This document shows, piece after piece, positions 45,043-52,727 of a DNA stretch of 64,000 bases. The translations under genes and the position numbers were made by a program. The notes under the pieces are model-generated. The model ran no database searches and was not told the DNA's origin. It saw nothing but the letters and a program-made list of their open reading frames with translations. Each line of letters begins with the position of its first letter. Position 1 is the stretch's first letter. The DNA comes from Microbacterium sp. CH12i (GTDB lineage: Bacteria > Actinomycetota > Actinomycetes > Actinomycetales > Microbacteriaceae): positions 62,001 through 126,000 of the forward strand of contig NZ_JHET01000007.1 in assembly GCF_000685355.1 (NCBI RefSeq). Direction: 5' to 3'.

Positions 45043-45393
45043 ATGAACAAGATCTGGTTTCCGAATCAGCGGGCGATCCGCACCGCCGTGCAGGTTGTCC
45101 TCGCTCTCGCATCCGGATTGGGGGTGTTCCTGCTCGTCGCTCCGCAGGTGTTGGAGGCGGTCCGCGAGTTCCTCCCTGAGTCCTGGTATCTGTGGCTGAT
45201 CGGGTTCATCGCGTTCGTCGGCACGATCGCGGCGGCGTTATCGCGCATCATGGCGATCCCGCAGGTTGATGCGTTCCTCCGTAGGTGGGGCGCCGGTTCC
45301 GCGCCCGCGGATGCCGCTGTTGTTGTGGACCCCGTCACTGGGGAGATGTCCGGGCTGACGCGTCGGCAGTTCCGCGATCTGAATTCGAAGTAA
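45043..45393 (+). CDS. Holin (probable)
   Basis: 116 residues, two membrane segments (about 15-34 and 48-68) with a short loop, then a hydrophilic tail. N-terminus NKIWFPNQRAIRTAVQVVLA, typical of two-helix holins beside actinophage endolysins. GAGGAG ahead of the ATG. Would permeabilise the membrane to release the endolysin. Confidence 0.7.
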   Translation: MNKIWFPNQRAIRTAVQVVLALASGLGVFLLVAPQVLEAVREFLPESWYLWLIGFIAFVGTIAAALSRIMAIPQVDAFLRRWGAGSAPADAAVVVDPVTGEMSGLTRRQFRDLNSK

Positions 45394-45404
45394 GGAAAAT
45401 AGAC

Positions 45405-47392
45405 ATGGCTGAGTTTCAGGACTACTTCGGCACACCGATCGCCTACAACCCGGCGACGGAAGACCTCGTCTCGGATGCCGAGTTCACCGTTCACGCCGTC
45501 GACGACCTCGCACTCGCGACCCCACTGCGTATCACCGACCCGACCTCAGGCGTGGAGATCTCCACGCTGAAGGCGTCGAACATCGGGGTGCTCCCGGACT
45601 TCCGGGCAGACGGTGACCCGGTGCAGGTCATCATCAAGTCTGGATCGTTCACGACGAAGCTCACATCGGTGTACGGTGCAGTCGTCGCGGCGGGGCTTGA
45701 TCCGGCGACTGTGCAGTCTGCGATTCAGGCCGGCGCGGATGCCGTCGCGGCTCGCGGTCGCGCTGTCACCGCTGAGGAGAACGCTGCACAGTCCGAGCAG
45801 GACGCGGCCGAGCACGCCGACGAGGTGCGGGCCGTGGTCGCGACGAACGACGGCATCATGGCGCCGATCCTCGCTGACCCGGAGTCCACTTCGGGGGCTG
45901 TACTAAGAGACACGATAGGTGCGGAAATGACCATCGCGTTGCCGTGGTTCAACGTGCGCGACTTCGGGGCGGCAGGAGACGGCGTCGAGGACGACACCGC
46001 CGCCATCCAAGCGACCATAGATGCCGCTGCGACTGCCAATGGTGGCGTGGTTCAGATCCCACCCGGCACGTACAAATGCTCTGCCACTCTCCTCATCTCC
46101 ACCTCCCGCATTCATGTGGCCGGGGCGGGCTGGGACATCACCACTCTCGTCTGGCCTGCCGCGCTCGCGGCTGGCAGTGCGGGCATCCGCATCCGCTCAG
46201 CAGCGACGCGCATCGGCGCTATCTCACTGTCCGAGTTCAAGGTGTCGGGCGACCCCCGCATCATAAATCCCGGCGCAGGCGACGTGATGAACATCCCGAT
46301 CGGTGTCGAGATCGACCTTTCAAGCCTGGTCGAACTCAACCGCGTCTACGTAGATCACGCCGATATTGGCATCGCCACGTCGGGCGTGACCCCAGCGACG
46401 CACCCCGGCCCGGACCAGTTGATGCTTCGCGCGTGCAAGATCTCGGCAACCTCAAGCCACGGTTGGTGATCGCGCACGGGCACTCGTTCCACATGATCGG
46501 GGGGCTTGCTGAGTTCGCGGGCGGCTACGGCGTTTCGCTATCGAACGTCAACTCGATCTTCCTCTCCGATGTTGACATCGAGTCGAACCAGCTGGCAGGG
46601 GTTCGCGTCGCCAACAACCGCAATGTTGTCATCCGCAACTGCACGTTCGAGACAAATGGGCGATCCCTCGCGGACTCGAATAACGAGAAGGCGCATCTCC
46701 TCATCGGCACGTTCAACACGTCCCATGTCGTCACTGATACGTGTTTCTTTCACGCGGGAGGCATTCGCAACATCGTGCGCATCGACCGGGGCGTATACAT
46801 CGACCGCGACTCGCAGATCTTCAACAGCGAGTCTTCGGCCGCATGGGTCGGCACCGGCTCGCGCGGGGCGGTCATGGTGTTCACCGACGCAGCCTACGCA
46901 GACGTGAGAGGGAACTTTGACGTAGCCCGGTGGCCGACTGGCCCCGCAGGAAATATCCCCATTTTCCCTTCGGGCCGTTCGAAGAACACGCACGGCAAGC
47001 AGGCTTCGACTTGGCTCGCGGCAACGCCCACGTACGGCACGTGGGAGAGGGGCGACCTTGTTCACAAACCTGACCCTGCACCCTCTGTTTCGCCGGGGTG
47101 GCGATGCACCGCGCCGGGTACGAGCGGCACGCTGAACGAAGGAGCCACGACAGGCTCGATCACGTCGGGCACGAAGGTGCTGACGGTTAACTCGACCACC
47201 GGCCTCTTCATCGGCGCATACATCAAGATCGGAGCAATCACTCAGACATGGAGAGTGCTGTCGATCAGCGGAACGACGATCGGTGTCGAGCAAGCCCTCA
47301 ACCCCGCCGCTGGGGCCGGGAGCACGCAGACCGATGCGGCGATCACGTTCGCAGCGCCAGTCTGGACTCCCGAGGCTGCGTTGGGCGCATGA
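45405..47392 (+). CDS. Tail spike with pectate-lyase beta-helix, frameshifted as read
   Basis: Inferred 662 residues. N-terminal 100 residues: a tail-attachment domain (FQDYFGTPIAYNPATEDLVS). A coiled connector follows (about 110-145). From FNVRDFGAAGDGVEDDTAAI (about 180) on it is a right-handed beta-helix of the pectate-lyase-3 superfamily (VVQIPPGTYKCSATLLISTS, NRNVVIRNCTFETNG). Restoring one base near 46470 joins SSHGW to IAHGHSFHMIGG. The end (TTGSITSGTKVLTVNSTTGL) is a beta-sandwich tip. Probably binds or cleaves a host surface polysaccharide. Confidence 0.8.
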
Positions 47393-48671
47393 TCGAATCC
47401 GCCACCCTCGCGGTGGGGCGTGTGAGCGTGTCGGCCATCAGCGCGGCGGGGATGAACCACGTCGGGAACGTGAGGTAGGACGAGTCGATTACCGCGCCGG
47501 TGAGGAGGACGACCAGGGCGATGCGCCACTCTGGTCGCCTCTTCATCAGCGCAACGACCGCGGCGACGAGTAGACCGGTGCCGACGAACCCGAGCTGCAT
47601 AACGACACCGACCCAGCCGTCCGGCACCACGGCGCGGCTACCTGTCCCGAAGAGAAAGTCGGCCGGTGTCATCGTCGCGAGGTATTGCGCCCAGATAGCC
47701 GACCGGCCAGAGCCACCGGAGGCGAGCACGGAGTCGATCGTGTATCGGGCGGCGAGGTCAGGTTCGAGGATGAGCACCCCGGCAACGACGACCGCGCCGA
47801 CCGCGACGACAAGCATCCGCCATCCGAGCTTGCCGCGTTGCAGGAGCAGGATGAACAGGGGAATCGCGGCGGCGATGATGGCGGTGCGGGAGCCGGATAG
47901 TCCGATCGCGAGGATCGCGCCGACCGATGTCGCGAAGTCGAGTCGCGACCCGTGGCCTCGGAACAGTCGGGTGAGGGAGAAGATCAAGAAGAACGCCGCG
48001 GCCAGGCCGTAGATGTTGCCGTTGTGGTACGTCGACGGAATCTTGGAGAAATCCTCGCCGCCTGTGACGTAGATGATGTTGTGCTTCTCGGTGATGTCGT
48101 CACCCAGCGCGTGAGTGAGTCCGGGAACCGCCGTCGCATCCAGCCCGCCCGCCAACTGGACGAGAGCGTATGCGACGGACAGCAGGAATCCCCACTGGAA
48201 CGCGCGGATGAACCGCGGGTCCACGCTGGTCATGCTGGTCGAGAGCGTGAGAATGATGACGGGCAGCGCGGCCCACGCCACGAATGCGAACACGGCCGCG
48301 GGTCCGTCCTGCATGTAGAGCAGGGAGCGGGCGATAGCGACCGTCAGGAACGCGCCGACGATGAGCAGTGTCACCGGACCGTGCGGTGACCGGGGTGACC
48401 TCGCACGCATGATGAGCACGGCGACAATTAGACCGAACAGGAACACCGGCACCGGAAAGTCAGCGACCCGCACCCCAGCCTTGGGGAACGCGGCGGTCAA
48501 GAACGCGAGCGTGGATGCCGCGGCGACCGGATGTCGCCATGCCCATAGCGCGAACAGTAGTAGCGCGACGGCGGCGACGCCGAGGGTTGGCTGTTGCAGT
48601 GTGGCGATCGTGACTACCGCGACCAGGATGCCGATGGCGACCCAGCCCGCTATGGATCGCACGGCAGTCAT
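47343..48671 (-). CDS. O-antigen ligase-like polymerase (Wzy_C), phage-carried
   Basis: 442 residues, about ten to twelve membrane segments, ATG 48671. The large extracytoplasmic loop and LSGSRTAIIAAAIPLFILLL followed by a tail-end membrane bundle match the O-antigen ligase / Wzy polymerase family. Such enzymes join or polymerise lipid-linked sugars outside the membrane. It faces the spike gene and overlaps its end by 50 bases. Opposite orientation to the late genes suggests expression in the lysogen, where it could remodel the surface glycan that the spike recognises. Confidence 0.75.
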   Translation of the reverse strand: MTAVRSIAGWVAIGILVAVVTIATLQQPTLGVAAVALLLFALWAWRHPVAAASTLAFLTAAFPKAGVRVADFPVPVFLFGLIVAVLIMRARSPRSPHGPVTLLIVGAFLTVAIARSLLYMQDGPAAVFAFVAWAALPVIILTLSTSMTSVDPRFIRAFQWGFLLSVAYALVQLAGGLDATAVPGLTHALGDDITEKHNIIYVTGGEDFSKIPSTYHNGNIYGLAAAFFLIFSLTRLFRGHGSRLDFATSVGAILAIGLSGSRTAIIAAAIPLFILLLQRGKLGWRMLVVAVGAVVVAGVLILEPDLAARYTIDSVLASGGSGRSAIWAQYLATMTPADFLFGTGSRAVVPDGWVGVVMQLGFVGTGLLVAAVVALMKRRPEWRIALVVLLTGAVIDSSYLTFPTWFIPAALMADTLTRPTARVADSIMRPTQPRESRLALRT

Positions 48672-48735
48672 GCAGGCCAGCCTAATGCCTCGCCCCGATG
48701 ACCCCCTAAATCCCTCATTTAGTTGCACACGACTA

Positions 48736-48779
48736 GACCCCCTCTGTTTCAGCATCACGCTGAACAGAGGGGGTCTTTT
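48736..48779 (+). terminator. Strong late-operon terminator
   Basis: GACCCCCTCTGTTTCAGC (48736-48753), loop ATCAC, GCTGAACAGAGGGGGTC (48759-48775), one bulged T, then TTTT. The strongest hairpin in the prophage; T-run orientation is for rightward late transcripts. Confidence 0.9.
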
Positions 48780-48806
48780 GTCGTATCCGGGTGGCATCAT
48801 GGGCGC

Positions 48807-49067
48807 ATGGCGTCAGAGTGGCATCCGTTCCTCCTGCTCACGGAGACCGAGCCGGGCGTGTGGGCGGCGAAGAGTCCGACCGACTATGCACCGTTCGGTG
48901 GTATCGCGTTGCGTCGGACTGATGCGGGGCCGCGGTACAAGGTCACGCTCGGGAATGATGTCATCGGGTGGGCGACGAGTCTGCGGGTCGCATCGGAACG
49001 GTTGTGGCGTGCATACCTCGAACGGGATGCTGACGCGCGTAAGGGGCCACCGAACGGGGCGCGCTGA
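48807..49067 (+). CDS. Hypothetical phage protein
   Basis: 86 residues: ASEWHPFLLLTETEPGVWAA then RYKVTLGNDVIGWATSLRVA. Small beta-rich protein that follows the late terminator, so it needs its own promoter. No family recognised. Converges on the next leftward gene with no gap. Confidence 0.55.
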   Translation: MASEWHPFLLLTETEPGVWAAKSPTDYAPFGGIALRRTDAGPRYKVTLGNDVIGWATSLRVASERLWRAYLERDADARKGPPNGAR

Positions 49068-49229
49068 TCAGCCGCCGTGGATACCAGGCCCGTCGAACTC
49101 GGGCGGTAGCGGTCCCGACATCGCTGACTCGAACCGTCCGCACTCTGGGCACTCCCACCCAGCGCCGACTTCACGCAGCAGCACACCGTCAGTCGGGCAT
49201 GACGGGTGGTACAGGCTCAGATCGTCCAT
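49068..49229 (-). CDS. Small zinc-ribbon protein
   Basis: 53 residues from ATG 49229: DDLSLYHPSCPTDGVLLREV then CPECGRFESAMSG. Two Cys pairs fit a zinc ribbon. No ribosome site is visible; TACGCT seven bases ahead of the ATG could give a leaderless message. Function unknown. Confidence 0.5.
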   Translation of the reverse strand: MDDLSLYHPSCPTDGVLLREVGAGWECPECGRFESAMSGPLPPEFDGPGIHGG

Positions 49230-49308
49230 CGTCACAGCGTACGATGCAACAGAATCGCCTCGCACCGGTCATTGGCCATGCGGGGCGATTTCGTGCGTCT
49301 ACGGGCCG

Positions 49309-50175
49309 TCAGGCTGCGATGACGCCACGCCCAGAATGTCGGGGGATCTGCCGAGGCCGCAGTGTGATGATCCCTGCTTGTTTTCGGCGCTCACTCACAG
49401 CCGTGTAGATCTGCGTTGTCGCGAGCGACTCGTGCATCATCAGCTCCTGGACAACACGGATGTCCACCTCAGCTTCGACGAGGTCGGTGCCGAAAGCATG
49501 CCGTAGTGAGTGCGGGGTGAGTCGTGGGTCGAGGATACCCGCACGGATCTTCGCCTTCGTGATCAGGTCGGTGACCGATGACGGCTTCACGTGGCCCGCG
49601 CCCTTTCGCGCCGGGAACCAGTATCCGTCCGATGGCATGGACTGCGAGAGCTCAGCGGTCACGGGATGCAGTGGGAGGCTCCGATCTTTGCCGCCTTTCC
49701 CGATGGTGCGGATCGTGTTCGAGAGACGGTCGACGTCGGTGCCGTGCACGCGTGCGATGGATGACACGCGGAAGCCCTGGTAGTACCCGAGGAGGATCAT
49801 CGCCCGGGTGCGGGTGTACGCGCCACAGGTGAGCATCGCGTCGACCTGTTCGCGGGTGAACGGCCGCGGCTCACCCTTCGGTACGCGGATCATTGGCAGC
49901 TTCATGGCCGGGTTGTCGGGGCGTAGCTCTTCCTCTTTGAGGAACGTGTAGAACGCGACGATCGCGCCTCGCTCGGTGCGCCTGGTTCCTGCTGAGACGC
50001 CTTCGCGGCCGACGTGGCGGCGCAGCGAGAACACGTCGCAGTCAATGAGCGTCCCGGTGCGTCGTGCGAGCGTGGTGAGGATGCTCCGCCTGTTGCGTAT
50101 CGTGGTCGCTGCGAGGTTCTGCGCGCGCTGGTAATCGACGAACATCTCAAGCGCTTCGAGGTCTTGGGCGTGCAT
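49309..50175 (-). CDS. Tyrosine integrase with C-terminal VIAA
   Basis: 288 residues from ATG 50175 (AGGAG five bases upstream); a GTG at 50298 overlapping the previous stop (GTGA) would add 41 poorly structured residues. Core-binding domain about 1-95. Catalytic residues: R136 in GFRVSSIARV, K163 in GKGGKDRSL, H222-x-x-R225 in LTPHSLRHAF, H248, nucleophile Y257 in TQIYTAV. Catalyses integration at tRNA-Val. No arm-binding domain is evident. The protein ends in GVIAA, resembling an ssrA-type degradation tail, as in BPs integrase. Confidence 0.92.
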   Translation of the reverse strand: MHAQDLEALEMFVDYQRAQNLAATTIRNRRSILTTLARRTGTLIDCDVFSLRRHVGREGVSAGTRRTERGAIVAFYTFLKEEELRPDNPAMKLPMIRVPKGEPRPFTREQVDAMLTCGAYTRTRAMILLGYYQGFRVSSIARVHGTDVDRLSNTIRTIGKGGKDRSLPLHPVTAELSQSMPSDGYWFPARKGAGHVKPSSVTDLITKAKIRAGILDPRLTPHSLRHAFGTDLVEAEVDIRVVQELMMHESLATTQIYTAVSERRKQAGIITLRPRQIPRHSGRGVIAA

Positions 50176-50294
50176 GCGTTCTCCTGTCATAGGTCGGCTC
50201 GCTATTGGGCCTGACTCTGACGCTAGAGAAAAGGGCGCGTGCGCCGCGACGACCGCCGCGCCCAGATCTTCCCTCCGCATGCGGTGCGAGTCGT

Positions 50295-50444
50295 TCACGC
50301 GTGAACCACCGTAGCTTGCGGTAGGCGCGCGAGACGGCTAGAGGCGTCACAGATCCGCGCCGGATCGAACGGGGCGCCGGAGGTGTTCTCGAGTAGGAGA
50401 AGCCGGGGGATCGTCATACGCTTCACGTAAAGTCGAGTGCTCAT
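50295..50444 (-). CDS. 49-residue protein in the repressor-integrase chain
   Basis: Frame MSTRLYVKRMTIPRLLLLEN then TSGAPFDPARICDASSRLAR. Starts in the stop of the upstream gene (ATGA, 50444-50441) and stops inside a GTG in frame with integrase (GTGA, 50298-50295). Basic and small. Function unknown; excisionase is conceivable but no HTH is visible. Confidence 0.45.
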   Translation of the reverse strand: MSTRLYVKRMTIPRLLLLENTSGAPFDPARICDASSRLARLPQATVVHA

Positions 50445-50815
50445 GATTCGCTACCCCGCGTACGCCGTTGTTCGATGTACTGCGCAAGCTGTTTTTCTGC
50501 GAGTGGAAGCCCGAGCGTGGTGCGTAGATCCATGCTTGCGACATCATCAGACATGGCATCAAGGTCGTAAGTTTCGCCCCAACGGGTGCCGCGCAGTGCT
50601 AAGAGTGCATCCTCGGGGAGAGACGGTGAGATTGATAGTGCGGCATATGCTTCGAGCGCGAGGGATGACCGCACGATAGCGGCAATCACAATGCAACTAC
50701 CGCAGGCGGGCAGGCCGGATGCCACGTCCACCGTGAGCGCTTCAGCTGGCTCGGTTTCCAGATCACAGAGTGATCGGAGATCCGGCAGATACACGTGGCG
50801 GGCTTTAGGCGACAT
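50441..50815 (-). CDS. Hypothetical protein downstream of attP/repressor
   Basis: 124 residues from ATG 50815, with AGAAGGA eight bases upstream; a longer frame from 50857 is possible. SPKARHVYLPDLRSLCDLET, LPACGSCIVIAAIVRSSLAL, DDVASMDLRTTLGLPLAEKQ. One CxxC pair, otherwise helical; no family recognised. The viral repressor frame stops within its first codons (ATGTCGCCTAA), so in the circular phage it is the second gene of the repressor-integrase operon. Confidence 0.6.
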   Translation of the reverse strand: MSPKARHVYLPDLRSLCDLETEPAEALTVDVASGLPACGSCIVIAAIVRSSLALEAYAALSISPSLPEDALLALRGTRWGETYDLDAMSDDVASMDLRTTLGLPLAEKQLAQYIEQRRTRGSES

Positions 50816-50906
50816 CGGCGGAATCCTTCTGCTGTGACTGTCGTAATCGAGGGGCATCAGTGATTGAAGTTACCGGAGCGAGCGTATTTCTGAACCGCTC
50901 TGACTC
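50805..50906 (-). other. Viral-form C-terminal extension of the repressor (34 codons with stop)
   Basis: When the attR left flank is joined to the core as in circular phage DNA, the repressor frame continues from V98 through ESERFRNTLAPVTSITDAPR and LRQSQQKDSADVA to a TAA at 50805. The end ADVA is only loosely like an ssrA-type tail (LVA/LAA class). The in-frame stop overlapping the next start argues that this stretch is coding in the virus. Confidence 0.65.
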
Positions 50907-50945
50907 CACCGTGGATGTCGTCGGTTCGATCCCGGCCGGGCCCAC
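50907..50945 (+). repeat. attR core (39-bp direct repeat)
   Basis: Identical to 10076-10114. It is the displaced 3' part of the host tRNA-Val and is followed by TTTGAG instead of the CCA found at the left end. Marks the right limit of the prophage. Confidence 0.95.
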
Positions 50946-50972
50946 TTTGAGAGACCTAAACTCTGTTTATCT

Positions 50973-51947
50973 TTAGCGTGATGCCGCGTTGTTCACAGTC
51001 GAGTTGAAACGGGCGCGATACTCGCTCGGAGACACGCCGAATTGACGATGGAATGCTCGGCGCATCGTTTCATCAGCACCGAAGCCGCTGAGCTGTGCGG
51101 CCACTGTGATCGGGCGACCCTTGAGTATGAACTGCGCGGCGGCTCCGGTTCGAATTCTTTCGAGCCAGCGCGTCGGAGACTCTCCGAGTTCTTGTTGAAA
51201 CATGCGGGCAAGGTGACGCGCGCTGATGTTCATGCGCTTGACCATACTTGATACCGAATAGAACTCGGCAGGAGACGCAATCACCTCGTCAAGGAGAACT
51301 CGTAGACAGTTGTTACTTGGTACTGGATATTCGAGCGGGGTCGAGAATTGTGACTGCCCGCCCGGACGCTGCATGAACATGACGAGGTGTCGGGCAACAT
51401 GCCGAGCCTGCTCTGGCCCGAGGTCAGCTTCGACAAGGTGCAGCGCGAGGTCCATCCCTGCGCTTACGCCCGCTGAAGTGAAAACCTTGTCGTCGTGCAC
51501 GAAAATAACGTCTCGTTCAACGGCAACGTTAGGGTAGCGCCTCGCCAGTGTGCTTGCATGCCGCCAGTGAGTGGTTGCGCGACGATGATCGAGGATGCCC
51601 AGTTCAGCGAGAATGAATGCGCCGGTACATATGGAAACCACGCGGCCAGAACAATCCACGAGATATCGAGCCGCCTCGATGACTTCCTGATTGATTTGCG
51701 TTGCTGGCAGGTGATCGGCTCCGCAGATGATGACGGTATCAAGTCCGGTGACGTGATCAGCTGAGATGGTGCGAGCGATGACCATGTTCGCAGATGTCTG
51801 CACGTCACCCCCTGCAGGTGACACGTACATGAGTTCGTAGTGTTCGGATCCATCGGCGTTCTCAGCCGCGTGGAGCACCTCGGCAGGACCGCTCAGGTCG
51901 AGCATCGTGACACCGTCGAATACGAAGAGTCCAACCCGATGCTTCAT
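50973..51947 (-). CDS. GlxA-type AraC family regulator
   Basis: 324 residues. Residues 1-170: DJ-1/PfpI-like domain (VGLFVFDGVTMLDLSGPAEV, nucleophile-elbow-like VSICTGAFILAELGIL). Residues about 215-315: AraC double HTH (MVKRMNISARHLARMFQQEL, FGVSPSEYRARF). Regulators of this type sense amides or related small molecules. It is divergent from the HD hydrolase gene with 91 bases between, suggesting it controls that gene. It lies between attR and the second tRNA scrap. Confidence 0.88.
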   Translation of the reverse strand: MKHRVGLFVFDGVTMLDLSGPAEVLHAAENADGSEHYELMYVSPAGGDVQTSANMVIARTISADHVTGLDTVIICGADHLPATQINQEVIEAARYLVDCSGRVVSICTGAFILAELGILDHRRATTHWRHASTLARRYPNVAVERDVIFVHDDKVFTSAGVSAGMDLALHLVEADLGPEQARHVARHLVMFMQRPGGQSQFSTPLEYPVPSNNCLRVLLDEVIASPAEFYSVSSMVKRMNISARHLARMFQQELGESPTRWLERIRTGAAAQFILKGRPITVAAQLSGFGADETMRRAFHRQFGVSPSEYRARFNSTVNNAASR

Positions 51948-52038
51948 GTCTGAATCCGTGGGGTCTCTGTCTTTATGGACATGGCTTCAGGGTACCTGCT
52001 CGACCAGACTGTAATTATTCGACAGAAGGGCGAAGAAA

Positions 52039-52677
52039 ATGGCTGAACAGATCGCAGGCATCACGATTCCCGACAGTGCACTCACGAACGCGGCGACCGC
52101 ACTCGTTCGTGATGTGGCCACCCCGCTCATTTACGATCACTCGCGCCGGGTATTTATCTTTGGAGCACTTCGGGGAGAACGCGACGGCATCAAGTACGAT
52201 CCTGAACTCCTCTACGTGGGAGCGATGTTCCACGACCTGGGTCTTACGGAGAAGTACCGTAGCGCTGATCAGCGCTTCGAGATCGACGCCGCTGACGTTG
52301 CGCGACAGTTCCTCATCGAGCACGGTATCGGCCAAGCGGAAGCCGAAACCGTTTGGCGGGCGATCGCTCTGCACACTACACCGGAGATTCCGTTGCACAT
52401 GGCCGCTGAGGTTGCTCTTGTTACCCGTGGCGTCGAGCACGACGTCCTTGGACTCGGATACGACACCATCACCGACTCGCAGCGCGAGGAAATCGTCGAC
52501 GCACACCCGCGCCCTGATTTCAAGAATCGGATCCTCGCAGCTTTTACTGAGGGCCTCAAGGATCGTCCTGACACGACATTTGGCAATGTGAAAGCCGACG
52601 TGCTTGAGCACTTCGTGCCTGGATTCAAGCGTGGTGACTTCGTCGAGGTAATTCAAGGTAACCCGTGGGCAGAATAG
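52039..52677 (+). CDS. HD-domain hydrolase, cyanamide hydratase-like
   Basis: 212 residues. HD metal motif: H in YDHSRRVFIFGAL, HD in GAMFHDLGLTEKY, later H in AIALHTTPEIPLHMAAEV, and D in the C-terminal helices. The layout is that of the small cyanamide hydratase / Ddi2-type HD family. It probably hydrates or hydrolyses a nitrile, cyanamide or related small molecule. GAAGGG site; TAATTA at 52012-52017 is a likely -10. Confidence 0.75.
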   Translation: MAEQIAGITIPDSALTNAATALVRDVATPLIYDHSRRVFIFGALRGERDGIKYDPELLYVGAMFHDLGLTEKYRSADQRFEIDAADVARQFLIEHGIGQAEAETVWRAIALHTTPEIPLHMAAEVALVTRGVEHDVLGLGYDTITDSQREEIVDAHPRPDFKNRILAAFTEGLKDRPDTTFGNVKADVLEHFVPGFKRGDFVEVIQGNPWAE

Positions 52678-52711
52678 TCGCGGAGCAGCCGTAGCTCGGG
52701 CCTACGCCGTA

Positions 52712-52726
52712 CCGGGCCCACCAAAA
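52712..52726 (+). repeat. Second tRNA-Val 3'-end remnant
   Basis: CCGGGCCCACCAAAA, identical to 10105-10119, immediately after the HD gene and just before the quinone reductase stop. A degenerate GTAGCTCGGGCC stretch precedes it (52691-52702). It may be the original 3' junction of the tRNA locus or the scar of an earlier integration. Confidence 0.5.
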
Positions 52727-52727
52727 A

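Larger units (their letters stand above)
10076..50945. mobile_element. Integrated siphovirus-type prophage
   Basis: About 40.9 kb between two perfect 39-bp copies of the tRNA-Val 3' end (10076-10114 and 50907-50945). Contents are a complete temperate phage: repressor and Cro-like gene, antirepressor, YqaJ-type exonuclease and RecT-like protein, C5 methyltransferase, SSB, terminase, portal, protease-scaffold, capsid, tail with tape measure, three-domain endolysin with membrane proteins, spike, and a tyrosine integrase at the right end. A long-tailed siphovirus is inferred from the 1,111-residue tape measure with major tail protein and no sheath. It looks intact apart from scattered one-base indels that I read as sequencing errors. 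Confidence 0.95.
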
